From: CBFHSF01 sp965661055
GTDB taxonomy: Bacteria; Bacteroidota; Bacteroidia; Flavobacteriales; Schleiferiaceae
Assembly: GCA_965661055.1 (NCBI GenBank)
Contig: CBFICS010000006.1
Coordinates: 79,438-143,437 of the forward strand
Direction of reading: 5' to 3'
Length of the DNA: 64,000 nucleotides
Part shown: positions 23,055 through 32,235 of the stretch, piece by piece
Numbering within the stretch: the first letter of the stretch is position 1
How the letters are laid out: each line of letters opens with the position of its first letter
Made by a program: the position numbers and the translations under genes
The notes under the pieces: generated by a model
Seen by the model: only the letters and a program-made list of their open reading frames with translations
What the model was told of the DNA's origin: nothing
The model's database searches: none

Positions 23055-24848
23055 ATGAATATTAAAAAGTCCTTACTCGGCTTAACAATAGTACTCCCCT
23101 TGTTTATTCAAGGACAAATTCAAGAAAAATTAAGTTTTTTAGAATCTAGGTATACCCCCGTAGAAATAGGATTTCAAAAAATTGTAAACGACACCATTGA
23201 CTTACCTATTGTTGATGATTTTTCTTCACCAACCCTTAAGCCAAGGTCAGATTATTGGGCCGATCAAAAGGTTTACATTAACACCCAACTTGCAGATTCA
23301 TTAATAAGTATTGGAATAGCCACTTTTGATGGTCTTGATGAGTTTGGCGCTCCTTATTTAAAAAAAAGCAATACATCAGACACTTTCAATGATGTCCTTA
23401 CCTCTCATTACATCAACTTGAGTGGCGAATCAAATGTTTTCCTTTCTTTTATCTATCAACCCCAAGGGTTAGGAGAAAGCCCAGAGTCTGACGACTCATT
23501 AGTGGTTGATTTTTGGTCGGTTGATGACAGCCTATGGATTAGACAATGGAGCGTTGAAGGATCTGGAATTCACAGATTTAAAAGCGTTATCTTAGAAGTT
23601 GCTGACTCATTAGAAAGAGACGGGTTTAGGTTTAGAATTGGAACATATGGCGCAAGGTCCGGAGACTTTGACCACTGGCATATTGACTATGTACAATTTG
23701 ATGCAGACAGAAATATTAATGATACCATTATTGAAGATCCTGCCTTGAACAGACCTCCCCCAACTTTGATTAAAAACTATACTTCATTGCCATACTTCCA
23801 TATGGCAATGACAGACTTTAAAGATTCTATTGAATTTGGCTACAGAAGAAATGGCCCTGTCCCTGTGGGTGGGTGGGCCTTAAACCTTGGTCAATACATT
23901 ATTTCAAGTAATGGTTCAGTAATAACCAGCAGAACTGCTGTACCGGTTATCGCCAACACCTTACACGACATTGACCTAAAATTCAAAACTCCTTTAAATG
24001 CAATGACCCTTCCAGCCATCGATACTTTTACTTTAAATATAAAGTCGTGGTTTGATGGAACTGCCGCAGGAATCAGAAGAAATGACACGTTGTTCTTTGA
24101 TCAAGTATTTAGCAATTATTACGCTTACGACGACGGCTCTGCAGAAAGGGCCTACGGTATAGAAAATGTTACTGGCGCCCAAATGGCCTTGAGGTTTCAA
24201 GCAAAATCTGCTGATACCTTAAAAGGAATTTACATGCACTTTGCTCATGCTGGAAATGATGCCACAGACAACACTTTTCAAATTTACATTTGGGAAGATA
24301 ACAACGGTGAGCCTGGAAACATTATTTACAAAAGCGACTCGGTTTACACACCACAGTACGCTTGGGAAAGAAATCAGTTTATTCCTTATGAACTAGACAA
24401 TGGGGGTGTTTACATTTCTGGGTCAGTGTTTATTGGGGTTAGACAAAAGACTAATAGAGGTCTTAATTTCGGATATGACATCAGAACCGTGGGTCCTGAT
24501 TTATTTTACGGCGATTCTCAAAATTGGTATCAAAGCCTCTTTACAGGAGCTTTGATGTTTAGACCATATTATCGTTTTAGCGCTTATGATTTAAACGTAA
24601 GTGAAAACAATACAGTCACCCCATGGACGGTTTTCCCAAACCCATCAAGCAACGTGTTGTTTGTTCAAAATAGCTCGAATGAAAAACCTCATAAAATAGA
24701 AATATTTGACCTTACAGGTAGACTTGTAAAACAAACGCATAACGAAAATTCTTTAGAGGTATCAGATATTCCAAATGGCCTTTATTTAGTTCATATCTTT
24801 GCCGCTGAAAACAAGTCACCATTTGTGACAAGGGTAATAGTTCAATGA
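23055..24848 (+). CDS. T9SS type A sorting domain-containing secreted protein
   Basis: A 597-residue protein with a signal peptide (KKSLLGLTIVLPLFIQGQ). The C-terminal about 75 residues form a type A sorting domain: VFPNPSSNVLFVQ, then IEIFDLTGRLVKQ, and NGLYLVHI. This sends it through the type IX system to the cell surface or outside. The middle is beta-rich with no catalytic motif I can name (a jelly-roll/choice-of-anchor-like stretch with IRQWSVEGSG and DHWHIDYVQFDA). The PorQ protein in this window belongs to the same export route. It lies 5 bases after the PASTA gene and overlaps rluD by 4 bases. Confidence 0.85.
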   Translation: MNIKKSLLGLTIVLPLFIQGQIQEKLSFLESRYTPVEIGFQKIVNDTIDLPIVDDFSSPTLKPRSDYWADQKVYINTQLADSLISIGIATFDGLDEFGAPYLKKSNTSDTFNDVLTSHYINLSGESNVFLSFIYQPQGLGESPESDDSLVVDFWSVDDSLWIRQWSVEGSGIHRFKSVILEVADSLERDGFRFRIGTYGARSGDFDHWHIDYVQFDADRNINDTIIEDPALNRPPPTLIKNYTSLPYFHMAMTDFKDSIEFGYRRNGPVPVGGWALNLGQYIISSNGSVITSRTAVPVIANTLHDIDLKFKTPLNAMTLPAIDTFTLNIKSWFDGTAAGIRRNDTLFFDQVFSNYYAYDDGSAERAYGIENVTGAQMALRFQAKSADTLKGIYMHFAHAGNDATDNTFQIYIWEDNNGEPGNIIYKSDSVYTPQYAWERNQFIPYELDNGGVYISGSVFIGVRQKTNRGLNFGYDIRTVGPDLFYGDSQNWYQSLFTGALMFRPYYRFSAYDLNVSENNTVTPWTVFPNPSSNVLFVQNSSNEKPHKIEIFDLTGRLVKQTHNENSLEVSDIPNGLYLVHIFAAENKSPFVTRVIVQ

Positions 24849-25909
24849 TGAATGAAAATGAGGAAGGCTTTTTAGACAATGAATCTGAAGAGCTATATGA
24901 ACACCACAGATTTGAAGCTGACAAAGGGCAAAGTCCGTTAAGAGTCGATAAATTTATTGGCAACTTTTTAGAAGGCACCTCTAGAAATAAAATTCAAGAA
25001 GCCGCTGCCGCGGGAAACATTTTAGTGAATGGCTCGTCTGTTAAAGCCAATTACAAAGTAAAGCCTGGTGACGTGGTTCAAATGGTTCTAGCTCAACCTC
25101 CAAGAGAAATTGAACTGATTGCTGAAGACATTCCGTTAAACATTGTTCACAGCGATCACGATGTTGTGGTCATCAACAAAGAAGCCGGATTAGTGGTTCA
25201 TCCTGGTTATGGTAACTACCGAGGAACCTTAGTGAATGCGCTTATGTATTTATTTGAAAACCTCCCTGAGAAGAACGGAACGGATAGACCCGGACTGGTT
25301 CACCGCCTAGATAAAAACACCAGTGGAATTATGGTGGTAGCCAAAAATGAAATGGCAATGACCCACCTTGCTAAACAGTTTTTTGACAGATCCACCGACA
25401 GGAAATATATCGCTATTGTTTGGGGAGACCTAAAGGAAGATTCGGGCACCATTACAGGACATATTGGCAGAAGTTTAAAAAACCGAAAAGTAATGGATGT
25501 TTTCCCGAATGGAGAATTCGGAAAACACGCAGTGACTCATTACAAGGTACTACTGAGATTCGGATACGTTACCGTGGTTGAATGTAAACTAGAAACCGGA
25601 AGAACGCACCAGATTAGAGCTCACTTTAAATACCTTGGCCATCCTTTATTTAATGACATTGAGTATGGAGGCGAAAAAATATTACGAGGGACTCACCACA
25701 CAAAATACAAGCAGTTTATTCAAAACTGTTTTAGTGTATGTCCAAGACATGCCTTACACGCCAAATCATTAGCCTTTGACCATCCTACCACTAAAGAAAG
25801 GCTTTCTTTTAATTCAGATTTACCGGAAGACATGCAGGCATTAATTAATAAATTTGAATCGTATACTAGTTCAAGGACAACAGAGGTTAATTTAGAAGAC
25901 GAGGATTAA
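24845..25909 (+). CDS. rluD: Ribosomal large subunit pseudouridine synthase, RluD-type
   Basis: A 354-residue RluA-family enzyme that makes pseudouridine in 23S rRNA. An S4 RNA-binding domain (about 32-85; LRVDKFIGNFLEGTSRNKIQ and VNGSSVKANYKVKPGD) precedes the catalytic domain, with GLVVHPGYGN (about 115-124) and the catalytic HRLDKNTSG (about 154-162, Asp nucleophile). RTHQIRAH is near 253-260. The C-terminus is acidic. The start overlaps the previous stop (ATGA), and a second ATG follows immediately. The specific rRNA position cannot be told from sequence alone. Confidence 0.93.
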   Translation: MMNENEEGFLDNESEELYEHHRFEADKGQSPLRVDKFIGNFLEGTSRNKIQEAAAAGNILVNGSSVKANYKVKPGDVVQMVLAQPPREIELIAEDIPLNIVHSDHDVVVINKEAGLVVHPGYGNYRGTLVNALMYLFENLPEKNGTDRPGLVHRLDKNTSGIMVVAKNEMAMTHLAKQFFDRSTDRKYIAIVWGDLKEDSGTITGHIGRSLKNRKVMDVFPNGEFGKHAVTHYKVLLRFGYVTVVECKLETGRTHQIRAHFKYLGHPLFNDIEYGGEKILRGTHHTKYKQFIQNCFSVCPRHALHAKSLAFDHPTTKERLSFNSDLPEDMQALINKFESYTSSRTTEVNLEDED

Positions 25910-25957
25910 GTAATTCAATGGTGAATTCCTTACCTTGAGATATTCAAAGTTTTGGTT

Positions 25958-27034
25958 ATGAAAAAGCTGTTTATTGTTATCGGATTTACATTAGTATGGA
26001 GTGCTTGTCAAAAAGACCAGAAGCTCACAACTTCATTACCTGCTAACACAACTCCTGCACCCATCTCTGTACCTCCTGGTTACCCTCAGCCAAACATCCC
26101 TAGTGACAATCCTCAAACCGTTGAAGGAATAGATTTAGGTAGACATTTATTTTACGACAAACGGTTATCGGGCGACAATTCTCAAGCATGCGCTAGCTGT
26201 CACCTTCAAGAATACAATTTTGCCGATTTCAGAAGATTCTCAGAAGGAATTGACGGAGTTTTTGGTGACCGAAACGCCATGGCCATTGTTGACCTTGCGT
26301 GGCAAGATTTCTTTTTCTGGGATGGTAGAGAAGGTAGTCTTGAAGCGCAGGCCATACAACCCGTCATCAATCCCATAGAAATGCACACAACTTGGCCAGA
26401 AGTCATTGCCAAACTGGCTCAAGATTCTCTTTACCAAGTAAAATTTAAAATGGCCTTTGGCGATAATAGCATAACCAAAGAAAACGCTGCAAAAGCCATT
26501 TCTCAATTTGAAAGATCAATGGTCAGCGGAAACTCAAAGTTTGACAACGGTCTAGCGATGGTAGGTGATGTACTTATTCCTTTTCCGAACTTTTCACAAG
26601 AGGAAAACCTAGGAAAAGATTTGTTTTTCACAGAAGACGGGGACTGTTTTCATTGCCATGCAAATCCAACATTTGGTGCTTTTGGTGAATTGCAATTTTC
26701 AAACAACGGACTTGATTCAGTTCTTCAAGTAGGTAGCGGCAGAGAAGCGGTAACGAATGACACGAACGACAGAGCTAAGTTCAAAATTCCGACTTTGAGA
26801 AATATTGAATATTCATTTCCTTATATGCATGACGGAAGATTTTCAAACCTTCAACAAGTTATAGAGTTTTATAACACCGGTGGTTTTGTCACCCCTACCA
26901 CCGATCCTAACATGAAAAAAGCAGGGATAGGAAGAAATTGGACACCTCAACAAAAGGCTAACCTACTCGCTTTTCTTCAAACTCTTTCTGATGAATCATT
27001 CTTACTTAACCCTGATTACTCTGATCCATTTTAG
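25958..27034 (+). CDS. Dihaem cytochrome c peroxidase/MauG-family lipoprotein
   Basis: About 358 residues from the ATG at 25958; the frame also reaches a TTG at 25952. A lipoprotein signal (KKLFIVIGFTLVWSAC) ends in a Cys acceptor. Two c-type haem sites are present, CASCH (about 71-75) and CFHCH (about 229-233). A Pro-rich linker follows the lipid anchor (TTPAPISVPPGYPQPNIP). The family reduces hydrogen peroxide or modifies proteins with two haems, in the periplasm. LFYDKRLSGDNSQACASCH and PYMHDGRFSNLQQVIEFYN are typical stretches. It overlaps the convergent small gene by 4 bases. Confidence 0.9.
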   Translation: MKKLFIVIGFTLVWSACQKDQKLTTSLPANTTPAPISVPPGYPQPNIPSDNPQTVEGIDLGRHLFYDKRLSGDNSQACASCHLQEYNFADFRRFSEGIDGVFGDRNAMAIVDLAWQDFFFWDGREGSLEAQAIQPVINPIEMHTTWPEVIAKLAQDSLYQVKFKMAFGDNSITKENAAKAISQFERSMVSGNSKFDNGLAMVGDVLIPFPNFSQEENLGKDLFFTEDGDCFHCHANPTFGAFGELQFSNNGLDSVLQVGSGREAVTNDTNDRAKFKIPTLRNIEYSFPYMHDGRFSNLQQVIEFYNTGGFVTPTTDPNMKKAGIGRNWTPQQKANLLAFLQTLSDESFLLNPDYSDPF

Positions 27035-27306
27035 GGCCATAAAAAGAATAGGCAAAGAAAAACAATCATTGCGCTAAAATCCAATGCAGCAAGGTCTTTA
27101 ATGCGTCTCTCTTCTTTTTGAAGACGGTATTTTAGAATCCATTTTCGTCTTTCTTCAGGAGATATTTTTGAGATTTTCCGATAGACCACCACAACCCTTT
27201 TTTGATTCTTTTGGGCAACAAAGTAACTTATACGTTTCCTATTATTAAGCTTCAAAGAAGCTATCATTGCCATGATGCTACCTGATCCTCCTAACATATC
27301 AGGCAT
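27031..27306 (-). CDS. Small basic protein with C-terminal membrane segment
   Basis: A 91-residue unrecognised protein. It has a Lys/Arg-rich middle (VVVVYRKISKISPEERRKWI, RLQKEERRIKD) and a C-terminal hydrophobic segment (about 75-90: ALDFSAMIVFLCLFFLWP). No signal peptide is seen, so it would be tail-anchored. It overlaps the gene at 27299 by 8 bases on the same strand and ends inside the 3' end of the convergent peroxidase. The two look like a pair downstream of lon. The function is unknown, and the reading frame itself is only moderately certain. Confidence 0.5.
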   Translation of the reverse strand: MPDMLGGSGSIMAMIASLKLNNRKRISYFVAQKNQKRVVVVYRKISKISPEERRKWILKYRLQKEERRIKDLAALDFSAMIVFLCLFFLWP

Positions 27307-27595
27307 TGATATAAATAATTTGTGCTATGACCCATTTAATGATGAAAAAAGAGACTACCAATACCACAAGGGTTGATAACAGAGTGATTATGATTCTTTT
27401 TACCTCCCTGTTTAGAACTCCTTTTTTTGATTTTTTTGCCGTTTCAAGAATTTGAGAAGGATTTCCTTTGGGGCTTTTGGCTTCTATATTTCTTTTGACC
27501 TTTTTTCTATGATCTAATTTTGAATACACCGAAACCTTTTGATTTCTTCGGTTATTCATCATTCTATTCATCTGAGCACCAAAAACACTAAACAT
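27299..27595 (-). CDS. Small basic membrane protein downstream of lon
   Basis: A 98-residue unrecognised protein. A very basic N-terminal half (about 8-67, with NNRRNQ, DHRKKVKRNIEAKSPKG and KKSKKG) leads into one strong hydrophobic segment (about 68-92, IIITLLSTLVVLVVSFFIIKWVIAQIIY). Alternative starts at M9, M12 and M13 are possible. It lies just beyond the lon terminator, so it may be transcribed separately or by read-through. It is probably an inner-membrane protein with a cytoplasmic basic tail. I see no known domain. Confidence 0.5.
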   Translation of the reverse strand: MFSVFGAQMNRMMNNRRNQKVSVYSKLDHRKKVKRNIEAKSPKGNPSQILETAKKSKKGVLNREVKRIIITLLSTLVVLVVSFFIIKWVIAQIIYINA

Positions 27596-27606
27596 ACTTT
27601 CAGTAT

Positions 27607-27635
27607 AAAAAAAAAAGCCACCAAATGGCGGCTCT
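27607..27635 (-). terminator. Terminator of lon
   Basis: On the minus strand it reads GAGCCGCC-ATTT-GGTGGCT followed by ten T: a GC-rich stem with one G-T pair and a long U tract, right after the lon stop. Confidence 0.93.
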
Positions 27636-27641
27636 TAAAAC

Positions 27642-30080
27642 TTAGATAGATTTTGCACCTGAAACCCTCTGCTTCATAAGGGCTAAATCTAAAACTTCAC
27701 TCATTTTACTCACAAATTGAAACTTCATACCCTTTAGGTAATTAGGCGTAATCTCATCTATATCTTTTTTGTTTTCTGAACAAAGAATAACTTCAGAAAT
27801 CCCTGCCCTTTTTGCTGCAAGAATTTTCTCCTTTATTCCGCCGACAGGCAACACACGACCTCTCAAAGTAATTTCACCTGTCATTGCCAGTTTTGCTTTT
27901 ACTTTTCTTTGGGTAAACAAAGAAGCCAAAGCCGTTAGCATAGTAACACCAGCAGAGGGACCATCTTTTGGAGTTGCTCCTTCTGGCACGTGGATATTGA
28001 CATCCCAATTTTTAAAGGCATCATACGGAATATTGTAATCTTCAGCATGTGCTTTTAGGTAAGCCATTGCAATGGTTGAAGACTCTTTCATTACGTCTCC
28101 TAAATTCCCCGTTACCGCAACTTTTCCACTTCCTTTAGATAAGGAACTTTCAATGAAAAGAATATCTCCACCAACTGGTGTCCAGGCAAGACCAGTTACT
28201 ACACCGGCAACATCATTACCTTGATACATGTCTTTATCAAAACGTGTAGGCCCTAATATCTCGACCACTTTATCAGAGTTCAGCTTGACCTCATACTCCT
28301 CGTCCATGGCTTTTGCCTTGGCAGCATATCTAACAAGTTTTGCAATAACCTTATCTAACCCACGAACTCCTGATTCTCTTGTGTACTTGTCAACTACAAA
28401 AGCTAAGGTTTTCATGTCTAAAGTAAGGTCCGCCTTTTTAAGTCCATGCTCTTTGAGTTGCTTTGGCAATAAATGTCTCTTGGCTATTTCTACTTTTTCC
28501 TCTAGAGTATAGCCCGTAACCTCAATAATCTCCATTCTGTCTCTTAAGGCAGGCTGAATAGTATTTAGATTATTGGCAGTAGCCACAAACATTACCTTAC
28601 TTAAATCATAGCCTAATTCTAGATAATTATCGTAAAACTCATTGTTTTGCTCAGGGTCAAGGACCTCTAACATAGCGCTAGAAGGATCACCATGACCATC
28701 GTACTTCAACTTATCAATTTCATCTAAAACAAACACTGGGTTAGAAGTACCTGCCTTTTTAATATTTTGAACCACCCTTCCAGGCATAGCCCCTATATAG
28801 GTCTTTCTATGACCTCTAATTTCAGCCTCATCTCTTAATCCTCCTAAAGACATTCTAATATATTCTCTGCCTAAGGCTTCGGCTACAGATTTTCCCAGAG
28901 AGGTTTTTCCAACTCCTGGAGGACCATATAGACAAAGAATAGGTGATTTCATATCACCTTTTAGTTTCAAAACAGCAAGGTGCTCAATGATTCTTTCCTT
29001 TACTTTTTCTAAACCAAAATGGTCCCTATCTAGAATCTTTTCCGCTTTCTTTAAATTAAAAGAATCTTTTGAAAACTCATTCCACGGAAGTTCTAACAAA
29101 AGCTCTAAGTAGTTACGCTGGATACTAAATTCTGGCATTTGCTGATTCAATCTCTTCAATTTATTCAGCTCTTTATCAAAGTGCTCAGCAACAGATTTAC
29201 TCCATTTCTTAGCCTTTGCTTTTTGCCCCATTTCTTCCAATTCACCTTCAACAGAATTACCCCCTAATTCTTCTTGAATGGTCTTCATTTGTTGGTGAAG
29301 AAAGTACTCTCTTTGCTGCTGGTCTACTTCATTTCTAACCTTAGATTGAATTTCATTTCTAACCTCCAGCATCTGAGCCTCCGTATGCAAATGTTTTAAA
29401 ACCTTGGTCGCTCTTTCAATGATATTATTTTCTTCTAACAACTCTTGTTTACCTTTTACATTTTGGTTCATGTTAGAGGCAATAAAGTTTAATAAGAAAG
29501 AATTATTGTCAATGTTTTTTAAGGCAACTTGTGCTTCGGTTGGAATATTAGGAGAACCTTCAATAATAGTATTGGCAAGTTCTTTAATGCTGTCAATTAA
29601 AACTTCAAATTCTTTGTTCTCTCCTTGAGGCTCAACGTCTGGAAGCAGTTCAATTCTAGCTTTGTGATAAGGAGTGCTTTCAACAACTTCAATAATTTTG
29701 AACCTCTTCTTTCCTCTAATAATAACCGTAATATTACCGTCGGGCATTTTAAAAAGCCTAACAATTTTTGAAAGGGTACCGGTTTGGTAAAAATCTTTTT
29801 CAGTGGGATTTTCTGTTGAAGAGGAAATCTGTGAAACAACCCCCATAAACTTAGCTCCTTTTTGGGCATCGTTTATCAACTTTATTGAAGCATCTCTTCC
29901 GGCAGTAATAGGAGTAACAATTCCTGGAAATACCACAGTATTTCGCAAGGGAAGAATGGGAATCAAATCAGGAAGATCATCACTGGTTAAATCGGGTTCG
30001 TCATCAGAAGCCATTAAAGGAATAAATTCTGTATCCTCATTAACCATCTGTGAGAAGTCTATATTTTCAAAGTTTTTCAT
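27642..30080 (-). CDS. lon: ATP-dependent protease Lon
   Basis: About 812 residues from the ATG at 30080 (MKNFENIDFSQ); the longer frame to 30113 adds only 11 residues. It has an N-terminal LON substrate domain (LPILPLRNTVVFPG), a coiled middle, an AAA+ module with Walker A GPPGVGKT and Walker B VFVLDEIDK, and the C-terminal protease domain with the Ser-Lys dyad region KDGPSAGVTML (Ser) and GGIKEKILAAKRAG (Lys). It degrades misfolded and regulatory proteins in the cytoplasm. It ends at a strong terminator. I see no clear promoter box upstream. Confidence 0.97.
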   Translation of the reverse strand: MKNFENIDFSQMVNEDTEFIPLMASDDEPDLTSDDLPDLIPILPLRNTVVFPGIVTPITAGRDASIKLINDAQKGAKFMGVVSQISSSTENPTEKDFYQTGTLSKIVRLFKMPDGNITVIIRGKKRFKIIEVVESTPYHKARIELLPDVEPQGENKEFEVLIDSIKELANTIIEGSPNIPTEAQVALKNIDNNSFLLNFIASNMNQNVKGKQELLEENNIIERATKVLKHLHTEAQMLEVRNEIQSKVRNEVDQQQREYFLHQQMKTIQEELGGNSVEGELEEMGQKAKAKKWSKSVAEHFDKELNKLKRLNQQMPEFSIQRNYLELLLELPWNEFSKDSFNLKKAEKILDRDHFGLEKVKERIIEHLAVLKLKGDMKSPILCLYGPPGVGKTSLGKSVAEALGREYIRMSLGGLRDEAEIRGHRKTYIGAMPGRVVQNIKKAGTSNPVFVLDEIDKLKYDGHGDPSSAMLEVLDPEQNNEFYDNYLELGYDLSKVMFVATANNLNTIQPALRDRMEIIEVTGYTLEEKVEIAKRHLLPKQLKEHGLKKADLTLDMKTLAFVVDKYTRESGVRGLDKVIAKLVRYAAKAKAMDEEYEVKLNSDKVVEILGPTRFDKDMYQGNDVAGVVTGLAWTPVGGDILFIESSLSKGSGKVAVTGNLGDVMKESSTIAMAYLKAHAEDYNIPYDAFKNWDVNIHVPEGATPKDGPSAGVTMLTALASLFTQRKVKAKLAMTGEITLRGRVLPVGGIKEKILAAKRAGISEVILCSENKKDIDEITPNYLKGMKFQFVSKMSEVLDLALMKQRVSGAKSI

Positions 30081-30229
30081 ATTGTGAATCCGTATGCTAA
30101 TAGTTAAATGCAAAAACGATAGTCAAAATGTCATTATATAACAATTCACCTCGTAAATAAATTGCTTTTACTACCTAGTCAATCGGTATGCCAATAAAAC
30201 CTCTCTGACAACAAGTCATAAAACAGAGT

Positions 30230-31402
30230 CTATCTTCTAAACTCTTGGGTTTGATCAAAAATTTCTTGATACATTGTTTTCTGATCTTCTGTGAGTGATA
30301 GCCCACGTCGCTCCATCATTCGCTCCATGGTTTCAAAGGCTTTTTCAATTTGGTACACCATGGTTCCGGAAGCGCCTCCCCAAGAAAATGAAGGAACGAA
30401 GTTTCTTGGAAAACCTGCACCAAACACGTTGGCTGAAACTCCCACGACAGTGCCCGTATTAAACATGGTATTGATTCCAGACTTACTGTGATCGCCCATC
30501 ATCAGTCCAACAAACTGTTGCCCGGTTCTAGCAAATCTCTTGGCAGTATAATTCCAAATCTTTACTTCGTCGTAATTATTCTTCAAGTTTGAATTATTGG
30601 TGTCGGCGCCTAAATTACACCACTCACCCAACACAGAGTTTCCTAGGTACCCATCGTGGCCTTTGTTTGAATATCCAAAAAGCACTGAGTTACTCACCTC
30701 GCCCCCAACTTTACAATGAGGGCCTAAAGTAGTTGCCCCATAGATTTTCGCACCCATTTTTAACACCGAGAGTTCATTCATGGCTAAACCACCTCTCACC
30801 ATACAACCTTCTAAAACTTGAGCTCCTTTTCCGATGTAGATTGGAGCATCGGTTGCATTGAGAATGGAAGCCTCCACATAAGCTCCTTCTTCTATAAATA
30901 TCTTATCACCCATTACCGTATTGGTAGATGAAATGGGTTGAGAATTTCTTCCTCCTGTTACCAATTCAAAGTCTTTTGCCAGCTCAAATCCATTGAGAAG
31001 AAAAATATCCCAAGGATTATTAATCATGGTGAACTCCGCATCGATTTCAACCCTTTCAAGCTCAATATCTGGAAATTCTACAACCTCAGCACCTGAAAGG
31101 CTACATGCCAAAAGGGTGTCTCCATGAAACAAACCTTGTCCAGGCTTTAAATCAATAATTTTTGACAATATCCTTAGGTTAGGACATAGACCTCCATTCA
31201 CCAATAAATTGTCTTCCTCAATAATAGGTGGGAAACAATCTTTTAGATAGGATTGGGTAAGAAAAGATGGCTTTGATTCAAGTCTTCTTTCCCATTTTTC
31301 AGCAATGGTTAATATCCCTAATCTTATTTGAGCAACTGGCCTTGTGAAAGTAAAAGGCAAAAGATTGTCTCGTTGCGGACCGTCAAATAGAATTAAATTC
31401 AT
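30230..31402 (-). CDS. Alternative GlmU-type sugar nucleotidyltransferase
   Basis: About 390 residues from the ATG at 31402 (MNLILFDGPQRDNLLPFTFT). The longest frame to 31450 is rejected because it runs through the rpmE terminator. The N-terminal half is nucleotidyltransferase-like but lacks the usual GGxGTR loop. The C-terminal half is a left-handed beta-helix of hexapeptide repeats (MVRGGLAMNELSVLKMGAKI and similar). This pattern is the Bacteroidota alternative GlmU family (UDP-GlcNAc diphosphorylase/glucosamine-1-phosphate acetyltransferase), which would supply UDP-GlcNAc for peptidoglycan and lipid A. It is commonly next to rpmE. Function is assigned by family, not shown here. Confidence 0.82.
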   Translation of the reverse strand: MNLILFDGPQRDNLLPFTFTRPVAQIRLGILTIAEKWERRLESKPSFLTQSYLKDCFPPIIEEDNLLVNGGLCPNLRILSKIIDLKPGQGLFHGDTLLACSLSGAEVVEFPDIELERVEIDAEFTMINNPWDIFLLNGFELAKDFELVTGGRNSQPISSTNTVMGDKIFIEEGAYVEASILNATDAPIYIGKGAQVLEGCMVRGGLAMNELSVLKMGAKIYGATTLGPHCKVGGEVSNSVLFGYSNKGHDGYLGNSVLGEWCNLGADTNNSNLKNNYDEVKIWNYTAKRFARTGQQFVGLMMGDHSKSGINTMFNTGTVVGVSANVFGAGFPRNFVPSFSWGGASGTMVYQIEKAFETMERMMERRGLSLTEDQKTMYQEIFDQTQEFRR

Positions 31403-31433
31403 AGAAGCGTAAAATTTAGAGATAAAAATAAAC

Positions 31434-31466
31434 AAAAAGCCCTGAAACACATCAGCATTTCAGGGC
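31434..31466 (-). terminator. Terminator of rpmE
   Basis: GCCCTGAAA, a 10-base loop and TTTCAGGGC form a perfect 9-bp stem. On the minus strand it is followed by TTTTTG. It lies between the rpmE stop and the glmU-like start, and inside the rejected longer frame of the latter. Confidence 0.88.
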
Positions 31467-31489
31467 TTGTTAACAGATTATTTAAAATC

Positions 31490-31744
31490 TTATTTCTTTT
31501 GGAATTTCGCGTAACGGTTACGGAATTTATCAACACGTCCAGTTGTATCAAGAAGTTTAACCTTACCTGTGTAGAATGGATGTGAGAATGATGAAACTTC
31601 CATTTTGATTAATGGGTATTCAGTTCCTTCAAATTCTGCAGTTTCTTTTGTGTTTGCACAAGAGCGAATTAATCTCTCGTCACCAGTTGACATATCTCTG
31701 AAGATACACAAACGGTAGTTTTCTGGGTGAATTCCTTTTTTCAT
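31490..31744 (-). CDS. rpmE2: 50S ribosomal protein L31 type B
   Basis: 84 residues from the ATG at 31744 (MKKGIHPENYRLCIFRDM). FEGTEYPLIKMEVSSFSHPF and RVDKFRNRYAKF are the L31 signatures. The CxxC zinc pair of type A L31 is absent, so this is the zinc-independent type B form, usually favoured under zinc limitation where both exist. The frame extends upstream to 31807, but the extra 21 residues are unlike L31. A promoter (TACATTTG at 31812-31805) and a terminator bracket the gene, so it is a single-gene unit. Confidence 0.95.
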   Translation of the reverse strand: MKKGIHPENYRLCIFRDMSTGDERLIRSCANTKETAEFEGTEYPLIKMEVSSFSHPFYTGKVKLLDTTGRVDKFRNRYAKFQKK

Positions 31745-31804
31745 ATCATTTTTATTTTTTGAGTTAGGTTTTTGCCCAACTCCCATTTTTCCTATTGAGG
31801 GCCG

Positions 31805-31812
31805 CAAATGTA
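31805..31812 (-). promoter_or_regulatory. -7 element of rpmE2
   Basis: On the minus strand it reads TACATTTG, matching TAnnTTTG, and leaves a leader of about 55 bases before the ATG at 31744. Confidence 0.55.
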
Positions 31813-31920
31813 AAAAAAGAAATTATATGATTCACAATGAATTAAACATTCTTTTCTTAGTGCGAGCAAAGGTGACGATTTTTTAGTAACTTTTGACGAC
31901 TTAACTTACTTAAAAACACT

Positions 31921-32235
31921 ATGATCATTACAACAACGGAAACTATACCCAATCGAGAAATAACAGAAATCTTGGGAATTGCTCGAGGCTCAACGGTTAG
32001 AGCAAGACACCTTGGAAACGATATTTTTGCAGGATTAAAAAATCTGGTAGGTGGAGAAATCAGTGAATACACCAAACTTCAAGGCCAATCAAGGGAGCAA
32101 GCCTTAAAAAGAATGATGGACGATGCCGAAAGCCTTGGTGCCGATGCTATCATTAACATTAGACTAACAACTTCTATGGTTATGCAAGGTGCATCAGAAA
32201 TATTAGCCTACGGAACCGCTGTTAAATTAAAGTAA
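31921..32235 (+). CDS. YbjQ family protein (UPF0145)
   Basis: A 104-residue protein of the YbjQ/UPF0145 family. IITTTETIPNREITEILGIARGSTVRA is the usual opening, followed by AGLKNLVGGEISEYTKLQGQSREQALKRM and ADAIINIRLTTS. The fold is a small beta-sandwich forming pentameric rings in known members. The biochemical role is not settled. Its stop overlaps the start of a 44-residue membrane microprotein by one base (TAATG), which implies translational coupling. There is no signal peptide, so it is cytoplasmic. Confidence 0.9.
   Translation: MIITTTETIPNREITEILGIARGSTVRARHLGNDIFAGLKNLVGGEISEYTKLQGQSREQALKRMMDDAESLGADAIINIRLTTSMVMQGASEILAYGTAVKLK

Noticed and set aside
29597..29869. Long open frame inside lon on the same strand
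   Set aside because: It is a frame shadow of the Lon N-terminal domain with no independent start or domain.
31403..31450. N-terminal extension of the alternative glmU
   Set aside because: It reads through the rpmE terminator stem.
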